Assembly: GCF_041146795.1 (NCBI RefSeq)
Contig: NC_135187.1
Location: forward strand, 18,386,056 to 18,450,055
Origin: Maylandia zebra
Taxonomy: Eukaryota > Chordata > Actinopteri > Cichliformes > Cichlidae
Reading direction: 5' to 3'
Length of the DNA stretch: 64,000 bases
The stretch's first letter is position 1. Each line of letters opens with the position of its first letter. This document shows, in pieces, positions 44,940-57,261 of this stretch. The position numbers and the translations under genes were made by a program. Under the pieces are notes generated by a model. It was not told the DNA's origin. It did not search any database and saw only the letters and a list, made by a program, of their open reading frames with translations.

Positions 44940-45067
44940 TCCTTTAATGACGTCGTAAGTGCGCGAGTCAAACGTAATTGTTACCACAGCGGCCTGTGTG
45001 TGTTTTCACCCGATCGCTGCAATTTTTCTCTTTGGTGGAGGATTTGTCTCTACAGTCCATCACCATC
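44940..45067 (+). promoter_or_regulatory. snrpd1: Promoter and 5' UTR of snrpd1
   Basis: Moderately CpG-rich sequence without a TATA box leads to the ATG at 45068. A pyrimidine-rich stretch (TTTTTCTCTTT) near 45024 may be part of a housekeeping initiator. Confidence 0.45.
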
Positions 45068-48000
45068 ATGAAACTAGTCAGGTAAGCGGAGTCTGGAATG
45101 CGCCATTTAACGAACGAGTGAACGTGGGATGATGAAGTGAAGGCGTTGCGGCTGGATGGGTTTAGATAGAAAGCGGAGAAGAGGAGGATAAGATATGAGC
45201 GGGAAGCGTCGGGCCGAATGAATGGAGGCTGTCCGGAGTTAGAGTGATCGCATTCACAGTTAAACTACACCTGTAGTGTTAACTCATGCTCGGTAGTTGG
45301 AATTAGCTGCATGCATCGACGATTTTTAAACGTACTTTGGTTCGTGGACGTTAGCAGACTCGTAGGTCCGGCCTCGGTTAAGCTGCTACTCAGCGAACGA
45401 AATAAACGTAGCCTAAATGTGTAGTAGCAGGAGCATAAAGCTAGTCCAGTATTTATTTTAGTTATGGCGGTTAACTCTGGAGGGTTTCAGCGGGTTTTCA
45501 TAAGGTCGTCTCACTCCAGGGGTGGTTTTGTTTTGCAGGTGAAAGCTATGCAGCTAGTAGCTAGCTTGAGGCTAGTTTTTGGTTCATTTCCAGGCTGAAC
45601 TCAAACATAGATGTTCATCTTCTTCCACGATGCCCACAGGTTTTTGATGAAGCTCAGCCATGAGACTGTTACCATCGAGCTGAAGAACGGCACTCAGGTC
45701 CACGGCACCATCACAGGTAAGACTCAGCTGGAGGTGATTTATTAAACAGGTATTAAACAGGTGTTGGGCTCACCTCCTTACCGCTTTCATTAGTTGTGCT
45801 GCCACTCTAAGCCAATTCATTCCGCTAAGAATGCTGTAGTTCAGGCGTTTCAAAGTAATGCTCAGAATTTTAATGTAACGGTGGCCAGTAAGGCTCATTT
45901 TCAAGCCAGCACCCAATTCTTCCTAAAGCTAGAGTCCTGTGGAAATGCTGGGAAATGTTTATATATAGCTCACTTAAATATAAATATAAACGAAGTATGC
46001 AGGTCCCAGGTTTGCAATTAATAATTTTAAAGATCAATAAACTGGTTTTAGCTGAATGCAACTTTCCCAGCTCCCTCTGTTGGTAAATACAGTGAGCATC
46101 ATAAAAAGTGAAGTTTGTTCCATAGTCTTCATATGCTTGTGTATTCCCTTTAATGTCCCAGTGATACTTCAGTGAGAAAACACTATCAAGTCCTCCTGTG
46201 CATTGTACTTTTTCACTGCTGTTTTTTTTTAATTTCTTAATAAAAGAATAATCATAGCATCAGTATAAGGATTTACAAATGTCAGTGAATTCCTGGAGGG
46301 AGATTGTAGAAATTATCAAAATGGAAGAGGGGGAATGGTCAAAGGAGGAAGTGGAAAAACACAGTTTAAAAAAAAAAAAAAAAAATCTAACCTCAGTAAA
46401 GAGATGTAACCGAAGATATTTTATTTGTTTCTATCAGCTGGCACTGCGTATGAAACGTTGGGACATGACTGCACTGTAATTAACACATACTGCACCACAC
46501 ACAGCATAAATGTTGTAGGACCTAGAAAGATTTCCCGCAGAACTCTCAGATAAAACGGTTAGCTTTTGGTTACTCAGTGTACTGTGTGACATGTCTATTA
46601 AATGTGCTCCAGTGCAGCCCTCCATAATCCAAACTGCACAGTGGTCAACATAGCTGATGCTGTGTGGGTTCCAACAGGGAAGGAAGTAACAGCGGCGTTC
46701 ACCAGGAATGGGAGAAACACAACAAAGTAGTGATGTGCAAATGAAGCAGAGAACCAGTACTGACCCACTTGAAAGTGGGTTCATTCATTCACAGCTTTGT
46801 TTCAGTGACATCTAGTGGTGGAATAGGAGTCAGCAAAACAATGTGTTGATAATCGTGCTGATTGTAAGGAGGGTTTGTGTGAATGATATAAATACAATTT
46901 TGCAAAGGCAGTCAGTTGATTCTGTAAACGTATCTAATAGTTGGAAGAAGGCGTGCTCTGCGAGGCTCAGTGTGTGCTGGGATGGTAGGGTGTGAGATTA
47001 TACTTTCCACAGTTTTGACACTTCAGGTGTTTATGTCATAACTTCGCCCTTCTCCACGGTCGGCTGGTTGATCATCAGCACATGTGGCCCACAGACACCC
47101 TTCTTTGACACATCCCCCATCTGACAAGACACTCTGCAGGTATATGAGCTGTCCACGGAAAACCAACACACCACGTCTGAACCATAATTTCAGCATTAGT
47201 CTAAACCGTGTCAGTGATGACAGTCTTCGCTTCTACCTTCACAGCCACTGGATAAAAGACAGACTTTAGACAAGTGCTTGTATGATGTACAATGATGAGG
47301 GACGTGAGAACGGCTGACAAAAAATGCAGTGCAGAACACAGAAAGTGGGCATCTGAGCCGAAAGACTTAAAACTGCATTTTTTTTTCTTTATCTGCTTGT
47401 CAGACCAACTGAGCCAAAAACATAAGGCAGCAGGTAAAATAATAATAATGTTCATATAGTAGAGTTTAGTTGTAGTTGTCCACACTGGAGCACACAGGTG
47501 GAGGATGGAAGTCAGAACAGTCGGGAACAGATGTTTCTACACTCATTTGGACTCACTCAGAGTCTTACTTCCATCTACTGTATTCAGTTTTCAGATTTTT
47601 CTTTCCTTTCCTTTCCGTAGGTGTCGACGTGAGCATGAACACCCACCTGAAGGCGGTGAAAATGACCCTGAAAAACCGGGAACCCACTCAGCTGGAGTCG
47701 CTGAGTATCCGTGGCAACAACATCCGCTATTTTATCCTGCCGGACAGCCTCCCGTTGGACACCTTGTTGGTCGACATCGAGCCAAAGATCAAGTCCAAGA
47801 AGCGAGAAGCAGGTGAGGAAGTGTTTGCTGTGCACCTGGCTCTTTTTGTTGTCTTTAAAGGCTTGTTTTTTGTACCCACAGGCTGGTTTATAAATGTCAC
47901 TTCCCAACACTTTTTACATGAATGTGGACAAAGGGTCAGGCACGTGAACCAGTATCCGTACGGCAGCTTTTCATGTCCTTTGGAAAAGTTAAATCTGGAA

Positions 48001-49696
48001 GCTTTGTGCAGAAAAGCAAACGAGGGCTGTGGGTGTGGGAGCGTAGCGGCCTTATGCACGATCGCTGTGTTTGATGTTTACAGTTCTTCCATACCGCTGC
48101 TGAAGCTGTGGTGTGTTTTGTTTGTTTTTGGGTTTTTTTTCCCCTGAGTTGTGTAAGCATATAGGAACACATTGTAGCTATTCATGCGCATCTAAAGTGT
48201 GAGCATAAATGAAAACAGTGCTGCGCTGACGTCACAGTTGGTGCGAGCAATGACTGGTGCGTCTATCGTAACAATAACATAAAATGCCTCAGAAGCATTT
48301 CCACTGATGTCCTCTGTCACGTCTGAAGCTCTCACTCACCCACAACCTGTTTCCAGCAGGTTTTTAATTGCTCGCAGCTCTTTCTGCGTCTTTTTAAAAT
48401 CTGTTTAGTGCAAATTGTACTATCAGATTTTTTTTTTAGTCCCTCTGCCTGGTCTCTTCCACATCAACATGTGGTTAAACAGCCCACTTAGAAATCACTT
48501 GGGTGCTCAGGGTTGTTTCAGTGATCACATTTGTTCACTTCTGCAGTATTAAAATTATATTTTCAGGGCCTGTGTTTTTTAAATTTGTATATAGGAAGTT
48601 TTTCAGAGTTGATGCAGTTTTAAATTGTGGTATCTAAGTGATCTTTAATAGGGCTGTTTGTACTCGGGCCTGTTGTACACTCTGTCCTGCTGTAGTTACG
48701 GGAGCATGAAGCCCAGAAAATGTCAGATACAGGCTGTTATACGGTCACCTTAAGAAATGGAAATTGATTCGTGCTGAGTTATCGCTGGTGTGCGTTTCAG
48801 CAGGGTTTGTGTGAGTTTGTCTTCACAGCATGAGATGACCAGACACAAAGTTGATACTGATAAACTTATAAAATTAGATTGGAGATATAAGGATGATTGA
48901 TTTATTGGGGGTTAAACACCAAACACCGGTCAGTATGGCTGAGTTTATACTCACCACAGACATGTGGCCTTTATTCAGTCTCTAATATCTTCCATTTACC
49001 ACACTAAACAATAGAGGTGGGAATCACCATACATCCCACGATATGATATTATCACAATATTTAACTCACGATACGATATTATTCTTGCTCAGAAAAAGGA
49101 TCAACATGCTCTGAAGTCAGAGTCCACAAAAACTTTTTTTGTAACAAAATATCGATTTCTGCTGTCCCTGTATCGATACATTATTAGAAAACAAAATATC
49201 ACGATGCTACACAGTATCGATTTTTTTCCCCCACCCCTACTAAACAACATACATGTGCATCTTTAAACATGTGACAGAAAACTGGTTCTCCTGGTTTTGT
49301 TCTTCATATTTACTCCTCGTACTGTACTTTCGAGCCATGCAACAGTGTTTAGTCGCAATGTGAGACCCTGAAATGATGCTGCTGCTCAAAGAAATGTTAC
49401 TCCTGTTCAAAGCAATGTGTTTACACTTTCTTTTAAATATATTAAACATTACTAAAACCAGAAGTAAATCAGGATAAATGCTCAGATTTAAATTGAATAG
49501 GGTAGCACAGATTCGATTTTTAAACTGCGCATAGAACAACCTGCCTTATGTTTATAGTAACATAGCAACTCAACACATGTAGGTGAATGTTTGTGACAAA
49601 TCTGTTGCTCTCCTCTCAGTGGCTGGACGGGGGCGAGGCAGAGGACGAGGACGTGGCAGAGGAAGAGGAAGAGGACGGGGTGGACCAAGGAGATGA
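45068..49696 (+). CDS. snrpd1: snrpd1: small nuclear ribonucleoprotein Sm D1
   Basis: Four exons, 45068-45081, 45640-45716, 47621-47812 and 49620-49696, encode 119 aa, the usual length of Sm D1. Exon 1 gives MKLVR, exon 2 [19 protein letters not shown] and VHGTITG (Sm1 motif), exon 3 [40 protein letters not shown] (Sm2 motif) and KSKKREA. Exon 4 supplies [19 protein letters not shown]-type RG repeats ending GGPRR. Sm D1 pairs with Sm D2 in the heptameric ring on U1, U2, U4 and U5 snRNAs, and its RG tail is symmetrically dimethylated by PRMT5 for SMN-dependent assembly. All donors and acceptors are GT-AG and all frames close. A longer open frame through exon 3 (47476-48147) is intron read-through, not a product. 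Confidence 0.98.
45717..47620 (+). other. snrpd1 intron 2
   Basis: 1.9 kb. The block near 46725-46800 (AGTAGTGATGTGCAAATGAA) resembles the end of a fish hAT-type repeat, but a partner end was not found. No other feature is seen. Confidence 0.4.
49012..49239. mobile_element. hAT-type MITE in snrpd1 intron 3
   Basis: 228 bp with inverted ends TAGAGGTGGG and (reversed) TAGGGGTGGG and a perfect 8-bp target duplication CTAAACAA (49004-49011 and 49240-49247). The interior is made of ATCGATAC/ACGATATGATATT palindromes. It has no coding capacity. Confidence 0.88.
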
Positions 49697-49943
49697 TCCA
49701 AAGGCCTTAAAGCTGCATCTCACCATCCACTGTTTGTACAGGAATTCTTTTTTTTTTTTTTTTTTTTTTTTTTTCCCCACAATTTGCTCAAAGGAAACCG
49801 TTTGTGAATTTCAGTGTGTTTTTCATTATTTTGTACATTAAAAATGTTCCTCATTAAGAGGATAAACTTGACTCCAGTGCATTATTACAATACCTGTGTG
49901 ACAGGGGTTCAGGTTAAACTTTTGTTCTTTATTTACAAGGTTG

Positions 49944-49949
49944 AATAAA
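49944..49949 (+). terminator. Polyadenylation signal of snrpd1
   Basis: AATAAA about 250 bases after the stop codon, followed by a T-rich stretch. Confidence 0.6.
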
Positions 49950-50134
49950 GTTTCTTTGTTAATGATCATGATTTTAACAGAAAATGAATTTGAAGCGCTC
50001 AAAACGCAACAGGTTATGTTGTGAGAGGGGTCAAAATCTGAAGAATGTTATTATAAAATAGCACACAGTCTTACACTTTGTCTAATTTATGTTAAATAAA
50101 AAAGGATCTAAAACTTTGATCTTCAGCTGCCAAT

Positions 50135-50640
50135 ACTAGAATAGAATAGAATTCGACTTTATTGTCATTGCACATGTCACAGGTACAAGGCAACGAAATG
50201 CAGTTTGCATCCATCCAGAAGTGCTTTAGCCATGATATAGATATATTACAATATATATTAGCAATAACATAGATATGTGAGTATATTACAGAAATGGGTC
50301 TATTATGGTATGTTATAATGTACACGGTATGATGTATGTTATGAATATGCTATAAGTATGTACAGGCTATGAACAGGATATAAATATGGAAAACTACAGA
50401 AATATGAGATATACAGAAGTGTGAACTGTGCAGGTTATAAAGTTGTAATTTAAAAATTATCGTATTGTACAGAAAGATTATTTATACAGTAGTGCAGTTA
50501 AGATAAGTGAGATATGTGGATAATTTCTACAGAGGCTATATAAAGTGCTAGTGGTTGTGAGTGGTGGTTCAGTCCATGTTATTGTGTGTATGCGGGTACA
50601 GTTCATTGTGTGTGTAGGTGGTAATAATAATGAAAGTAAA
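50135..50640 (-). mobile_element. Non-LTR retroelement 3' fragment with (TTCTA)n end
   Basis: Starts at AATAGAATAGAATTCGACTTTATTGTC (a TTCTA-repeat end on the minus strand) and continues with the TATGGATAT-rich body and GTTCAGTCCATGTTATTGTG block of a repeat common in percomorph genomes, probably of LINE origin (Rex1/L2-like is a guess). It contains no reverse transcriptase remnant. Confidence 0.5.
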
Positions 50641-51049
50641 AATACATTTAGGTACACATATGGAGGCTAAGCTCTTAACATTAAGTAATATCAGCAAACA
50701 TTTTGTGTTGGTGTCCGCAATTATGAATAAAATGGAAGTGAATTTTATTTAGTTTTAGAAATAAAAAACTGAAACCAAATTCCAAAGTACCTGAAGGTGC
50801 AATACTGCTGTTGGGCGCTAGGGTCGGTTCCACCGGAAAAGCATAAAATTTAAGGGAAGCATATTTCCAAGAGCACCTGGCTGCAGCCAAAAAAGCTATA
50901 TTTAAACCATAGCAGATAGTTAAATACTGTATTTTTATAAGCTTAGTCACTCAGGGTTTTTACTGTTCTACTACCTAAATTGTGCAGCACCCGGTCCCCT
51001 TATTCTATAGATATATTCTTAGCTGTAGAGGTTTAGAACTTACTTTTTC

Positions 51050-54000
51050 TCTTTCTTTTTTCTAATAACTTTGTCTTTTTCACTTGTTTCTCTTAATACC
51101 AGGAGTTTAGGACAAACCTGTAAACGCAAAGCTTTGTTTTTGTTTGCCAAACAATTTAAAACAGATTTTTGCTTTTTCCAAGAGAGTCATTCCACACCTG
51201 CTGATACAAATTTTTGGAAATCACAATGGGGTAATAAAGTCTGTCCCATGGCTCTGAGCGTTCTGCTGGAGTTGCCACGCTTAAAAATTATTTTTCTGGG
51301 GATGTGTTACACTCTGACTGTGACACCTTAGGACACTACCTCTGCTCAATAATCAGACACAATAACAGTACTTTCATTGCAGTAAATATATATGGTTACA
51401 ATAATAAAACTGAAAATGATAAATTACTTGACTCCTTAGAAGAAAGAATTCATTTCTGGCTCTCCAAATACCCAAATTCAGTCCTCTTAATTGGTGGAGA
51501 CTTTAACATTGCTTTAGACAATACGGTTGATAGGTGGCCTCCAGGGCAGCAGTCTTCATACAGTGCAAACTTAAAAAATTTTATGGGAAAATTTAATCTT
51601 GTGGATATTTGGAGAGAAAAATTTCCAGATGATAGACTCTTTACTTGGAGCAATAAGACAGGATCCAGGCAATCACGTATTGACTTTTGGCTTGTTTCTG
51701 ACTGTATTGATAAAGATAATATTACCATTAATGTACTTGCCACCCCCCTCACTGATCATAGAGCAATTCACATTAACGTCCAAATGTTTACACTGGATAA
51801 TATACCTCATAAATTCTCTTATTGGAAGTTAAATAATTCTTTACTAAAAGATAAAATGGTTAACATGCAGATTAATAAATTAATTGTTTATTATTGGAAC
51901 AAAGCTAACAGACAGAAGTCCTTTTGTACCAATTGGGAACTTTTTAAATTTGAAGCATGCAAATTCTTGAGAAGATACGGGAGTCAAATTGCTAAATTAA
52001 GGAAAGCTGAAGAACAAGTAGTAATAAGCAGAATTGCCTCTTATTACCAGAAGTCCCCAGAAGAAATCTCAGAGGAAGATAAATTAAGTTTACTAGAACT
52101 TCAAAATAAATTGGACGATTTATATCGACGCAAGGCTGAGGGTGCTTTTATAAGATCCAGAAAGAGGTGGCTGGAGGAGGGCGAACAAAATTCTGCTTAC
52201 TTTTTCAGACTTGAAAAATACAGATCAAAAACAAACTCTATTCATCAACTAAATATTAATAGCATTGTCTCTGACAATCCTAGAGAAATTTCACATTTCT
52301 GTGCCGAATTCTATACTAAACTATACAACTCAAAATATAATGAGGGTGTCTCAACAGGATTTTTCAATAATATTAAAAACCTAAAATCTATTGTTGTGGA
52401 AGACAGAAGTTATTGTGACAGCCCTCTGACTGTGGAGGAAGTTTGTAATTCCATTTCTGCACTTAAGGCCAATAAATCTCTGCACAGACTGCAGAGTTTT
52501 ATAAATCATTTTCTAATCTCCTGGCTCTGTTTTTACTGCAGGTTTTTACAGAAAGTATAGAGAATAACACCCTCCCTCCTTCTCTTACTCAAGGTCTCAT
52601 AACACTTATTCCAAAACCAAACAAAAACTTACTTTTTATTGATAATTGGAGACCCATCTCCCTGCTCAATAATGACTATAAGGTTATGGCTTCAATACTT
52701 GCTAACAGAATTAAAGAGGTCTTGGAAACAATTATTGATGAGACACAATCAGGCTTTATGAGAAACAGACACATTTCTAATAACATTAGACTGGTTTTGG
52801 ATTTACTTGATTACTCTGATCTGGTACCTGACAATAGCTTCATTCTCTTCCTGGATTTTTATAAGGCTTTTGATACAATTGAACATCAATTTATCTTCCA
52901 CTGTTTGGAAAAATTTGGCTTTGGCAAGTTTTTCTGTAAAGCTGTCAAAACCTTATACACAAATGGCAATAGTTCTATTAAAATGATTAACGGCTCCACC
53001 CCGAGATTTGACCTGAAACGTGCTATTCGCCAAGGATGTCCTATTTCACCATATTTATTTTTACTTTGCACACAAATTCTTGCAACTAATATTACTCTCC
53101 TTACATCTGGATAAGAAAATTAGTAAAGATATTGACCGTATGCTCTTTAATTTTATATGGAAAAACCGTACGCATTATATTAGAAAAACTGTTGTGATGA
53201 ATAAGTACGAATCAGGTGGGCTTAACGTCTTAGACCTTTCTACTTTAAATAACACTTTCAAGATTAATTGGGCTAAACATTTTCTTAAAAACCCTACCTC
53301 TATCTGGAACTTTATACCATATTATATTTTCTCTCGTTTTGGTGGCTTTAATTTTGTTTTAAATTGTAATTACAATGTTGAGAAACTCCCTGTAAAGCTT
53401 TCATCCTTCCATAAGCAGGTCCTCTTAGCGTGGACCCTCATTTATAAACACAACTTCTCACCTCACAAATACCTTATCTGGAACAACAGAGATATTTTAT
53501 AGAAAAATAAATCACTTTTCCTGGAAACTTGGGTCCAAAATGGGATCCTATTGGTGGCTCAGCTGGTTAGTAAAGAGGGACAACTACTTACTTACAACGA
53601 CTTTATTGCACTATATAATTTTCCAATTAGTGTTCAGGAATTCTCAATGGTGCTTGGTGCCATACCCTCAGGGACTTTAATGTTATATAAAAACACTGAC
53701 AGCTCGATCTCTACCTCAGTCACTCTCCCTGATCCAGCTGAGTCACCAATAGGAAAAATCTGCTTTTCACAGGAACTTGGTAACAGCAATAAGAGAATAC
53801 GTAGTTTATTCCAAGAAGATAGTCTCTCTCCCATATATAATATCTTATTGGAACCGATTTGTTCCAGATATCAAGTGGAAGACAGTCTGGATGGTCCCCC
53901 ATAAATATTTGATTGTAAATAAGGTAAAAGAAGTCTCATTTAAAATTCTACATAAATGTTATCCAGCCAGTCACTACATGGTCAAATTTAAAAGGGACAT

Positions 54001-54545
54001 AAATACTAATTGTACTTTCTGTGGGGATCATCCAGAAACTGTGACACATCTTTTTTGGTACTGTTCTTTTACACAGAGATTCTGGAAGGAATTTAGCAGG
54101 TTTGTTATTGTCCATATTTTAAGGGAGTTTTCTTTACGATGGGAAAATGTTTTATTCTGTTTCTTTAAGTTCCCCAAGAAGTATGATAAATGTTTTTTAT
54201 GATAAAGTTGTTAATACTTTTAGCTAAATTTTTTATCCATAAATGTAAGTTTACTAACAAAACACCATATTTCTGTCATTATTTTAAGGATGTGGAAATG
54301 TACATACAATCAATATCAGACTCCACCAACAAAAAGGCTTTCAAAACAATATATGTATGTGAATTTTTGTGTGTATTCTTATAATTGTTACCTTTTTCTT
54401 TTACTCTTGGCTTTTTGTGTTCATGTTCTGTTGTTTTGTATACTTCATCTGTTCTGTGGAGGTCACGTGCTTCCGGCTACTGTGGAGGTCACGTGTATCC
54501 GGTTACTGTGGAGCTCCACAGTGGCTGCAGCCAGATGCTCTTGAC
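51050..54545 (+). mobile_element. Tx1/L1-clade LINE, decayed
   Basis: Pieces in several frames cover an ORF2: apurinic endonuclease (VSLNTRSLGQTCKRKALF; LLIGGDFNIALDNTVDRW; GSRQSRIDFWLVS; TPLTDHRAIHI), then the reverse transcriptase start (NWRPISLLNNDYKVMASILA; DETQSGFMRNRHISNNIRLV; FLDFYKAFDTIEHQF; RQGCPISPYLFLL). At about 53075-53105 the frame passes straight from the RQGCPISP region to the C-terminal part (DIDRMLFNFIWKNR), so the catalytic ADD segment is missing: an internal deletion of several hundred bases. A small deletion near 52480 shifts the frame, and further breaks follow. The C-terminal zinc motif CTFCGDHPETVTHLFWYC is present near 54015-54070. No ORF1 is recognised. The copy is inactive. 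Confidence 0.85.
54464..54520 (+). repeat. Two-unit tandem repeat in the LINE 3' region
   Basis: CTGTGGAGGTCACGTGCTTC and its near copy CTGTGGAGGTCACGTGTATC follow each other with a 27-base period. Confidence 0.7.
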
Positions 54546-54589
54546 ACTCCTTAAACCAGGTGTTTCTGTCTGGATTTGATAATAGTTGA

Positions 54590-55572
54590 GCCAATTATAA
54601 TCTGCAAATAAATAACAAAGAATTTCAAAACATTACTAAGGCTATCCCTCAAAACATTCTATGTACAGCATATAATCTTTTTCAAAACCCTGACTATAGA
54701 TCCCCTGACCTCTCTGAACTCTTGGTAAATGGGCATAACATTACAGCTAACAGTCTAAAAACCTCCCAAATTAGGGAATTATTTACTAATGTTTTTTTTC
54801 CCTTATAGATCCAATCCAAATTCCATCTCACATCTGTTCTCCGGTGATCAAAAGAAAGAGATCAGAAAAAATTACCTAAAACTTCCCATTCCTCCCAAAG
54901 CTAAGGAGGTCCAATACAAAATCCCTTCTGGTATTTACCCTTCCAAAGAATTTCTCAGATGTCGCTTTGCTATTGATAATAATTCTTGCTCTTTTTGTGA
55001 TGGGGATATTGAATCAACAGAACATTTATTTTATAATTGTATTTTCTGTAAAGCCCTGTGGAACGATGTGCACTACTGGCTCTTTCCAAAGATTCCAAAC
55101 TTACTTGAATTTTCTAAAAATGATATTATCTTTGGTTCTCTAAGAAAAGAAAAGAAGCTTGAAAATGTTCTAAATGTAATAATTATTATGGGAAAATTCT
55201 TCATTCACAAATGTCGTTTTCTGAAAATAAAGCCGTCCTTTTTTACTTTTCACAAAGAACTCTGCCTCTTCCTCTCATCTGTTAAATTTATGGACAACAA
55301 GCTCTGGTTCTGAATCATGTGATTATTGAACTAGATCTGCTAGAAATCCCCTAAGGTATAACGTTTTTTGTTTTTTTGTTTATTTGTTTTTTTTGTTTTT
55401 TTATTCTGTTTTTATTTATTTATTTATTTGTTGTTGTTTGTACTTCCTGTTCATTATCTATCTTCTATATGTTGGAATTCAGCCTGTTCTGATACTATTT
55501 CGTGTTGGGAAAATATAATCTTTGTAGAGATTGCCATAATTGTTGTACATTTCTGTGAAAATAAATAAATAA
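54590..55572 (+). mobile_element. Second LINE (L1/Tx1-like), 5'-truncated, with target duplication
   Basis: Only the ORF2 C-terminal part is present (KLPIPPKAKEVQYKIPSGIY; CSFCDGDIESTEHLFYNC zinc motif; GKFFIHKCRF), with an early in-frame break, followed by a T-rich 3' region and an (AATA)n tail. The flanks repeat ATTTGATAATAGTTGA (54574-54589 and 55573-55588), a 15-16 bp target-site duplication that fixes the borders. The insertion is younger than the LINE it sits behind. The protein matches the upstream LINE in layout but not closely in sequence, so it is a different subfamily. Confidence 0.85.
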
Positions 55573-55588
55573 ATTTGATAATAGTTGA

Positions 55589-55954
55589 CCTTTGACCCAT
55601 TTCAGGATAAACCGGTTTTCCAGACACCTAATTGTACGTAAGAGGTTACACAAACATGGCGATGTCCTATTAATAAAATAATTAATGCAATTAATTAACA
55701 TTAAATATAGTGGCGTGGTTGTTTGTGTGTCTGAGAGGGGTTACTTGAACCGGAAGTAATAAAAGGACTCTAAAATATAAATAATATATAATAATATAAT
55801 AATGCATTCATAATATAACATAAGCATATAGAGTTTATGTATGAGATTGTTAAACTTGGAATGAGATTAAATTTAAAATATATATTACGTAATTACGTAT
55901 TCTGCGCGCTCTGCGCGAGTCCACCGGGCAAGCAGGTGCAACCGACACCTCCGG
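55589..55954. other. Intergenic stretch before the fold-back element
   Basis: AT-rich, then GC-rich from about 55905 (TGCGCGCTCTGCGCGAGTCC). The GC-rich end may be part of the original ggct promoter now separated from the gene by the fold-back insertion; that is inference. Confidence 0.35.
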
Positions 55955-56893
55955 TGTTCCAGATCTACTGGCGTTTAGATCAACTGGCGTTGGTCGAACA
56001 GATGTGTGGCAGTCTTGCGTTTCAGTAGCTCCTACCGACAAACCAGCAAAAAAAACGCCAAATGTGTCATCTGTGACACTTGTGAGGTTGTCTCAAACAC
56101 ACTCCGTCAGTCTTGATGCTGTTGAACAACAAAATGTTTAAAAATGTGGCGAGTTTACCTGGTGATATCCTCGTGCGCGACGCGATCGCGAAAACAGCAA
56201 ACAAGTAACACCACGCCGTTGTTGTTCACGGGACAGCAAGAGTAAACGATCGGGAGACTGTTGTCGTCGTTATCGTTCCCCTCGCACGGTTTATTTCTCC
56301 GAATTCAGCGTTTTTGCTTCACAACTACAGCGTGCAGTTTACTTTGTGCACTAACATGGACTCGAGTCAACCAGCGCCACCTCTGGCCAAGTGCCACAGC
56401 CTACAGCCAGATCAACCTGTGACACACATCTGCACCACGTTTGAATTCGTGTCATGCACATTTGTACCTTTCAATTGTGTCTGTTTGTGCGTCATGCAAA
56501 TAAACCTTTGGAAAGAATGAAATGATATCATATATTCCTTATTGGCCTACATTTGTACAAAATTCCAAATTATATACACAAAGTCATAGAAATCACCACT
56601 CCAATTGGTCATCATGATTTTAATATTCTCTTTTTCCATAACAATGAAATACGCCTTGGACAAATATGACACATCAATATTTCATTAGTGTTGTCACATC
56701 ACATCCTGTAAGCATCGTCTGTCTGTGTCTTTTCCCTGAAAATGAATATTTCCAGCCAATATAGGCAATCCATCAACATGGCTGGAGTTATATATAGTCT
56801 GTATAAGTGTGGTTAATCTAATGAAGATTTGTAAGGAGACGGCAGTTACTGTGAATTCACAGCAGTTACACAGTGATTAGTAATAAACAGCCA
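55955..56893 (+). repeat. Left arm of the fold-back element
   Basis: Contains a 68-codon frame (56314-56520; MDSSQPAPPLAKCHSLQPDQ...) repeated almost unchanged in the right arm, and an AATAAA near 56502. The frame's conservation reflects arm identity and is not evidence of coding. Confidence 0.85.
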
Positions 56894-57142
56894 GTGAGAG
56901 TGAGTGGATATGACTGTTCCCACCACTAACACATGACCATAGGCCACTACTAGATTAACTTGTGACACATCTGCACCTGCTGCTATGATCACATTGAGTA
57001 GAGGCTGAGTGGCTGCACTTACCCCTGGTACATCCAAATCTACCCACAAACATGTTGAAAGATGCAATGCCAGCAATGTGGATTGTCAACACTGAAAACA
57101 ATCAGTAAGCAAAGACAACAGGGATCAATTTTTTCTGTTTAT

Positions 57143-57228
57143 TTAGCACCCACAACATTTGTAGTCGCCTTCTGCACAGGGGAAGTCCACACACACCGTG
57201 TGGTACCACTTTCCACAGAAGGTGCAAT
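57143..57228 (-). pseudogene. PHD-like zinc-finger terminal exon inside the fold-back element
   Basis: On the minus strand, an acceptor (TTCAATCTTGCAG) is followed by an 86-base exon reading CTFCGKWYHTVCVDFPC then AEGDYKCCGC and a stop, with AATAAA right after it. The spacing of Cys/His (CxxC, then H, C, C and a final CxxC-like pair) is that of the last half of a PHD-type finger. The rest of the gene is not present in the element, so this is a remnant of an autonomous relative's coding region. Confidence 0.6.
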
Positions 57229-57261
57229 CTGCAAGATTGAATGAGATTGTCAGGGTCATTG

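Noticed and set aside
47476-48147. 223-codon frame containing snrpd1 exon 3
   Set aside because: Read-through of intron sequence on both sides of exon 3; the spliced Sm D1 explains the conserved part.
50681-50950. Minus-strand 89-codon frame upstream of the first LINE as a gene
   Set aside because: AT-rich, no domain; more likely part of a repeat given the inverted 22-base match with the LINE end.
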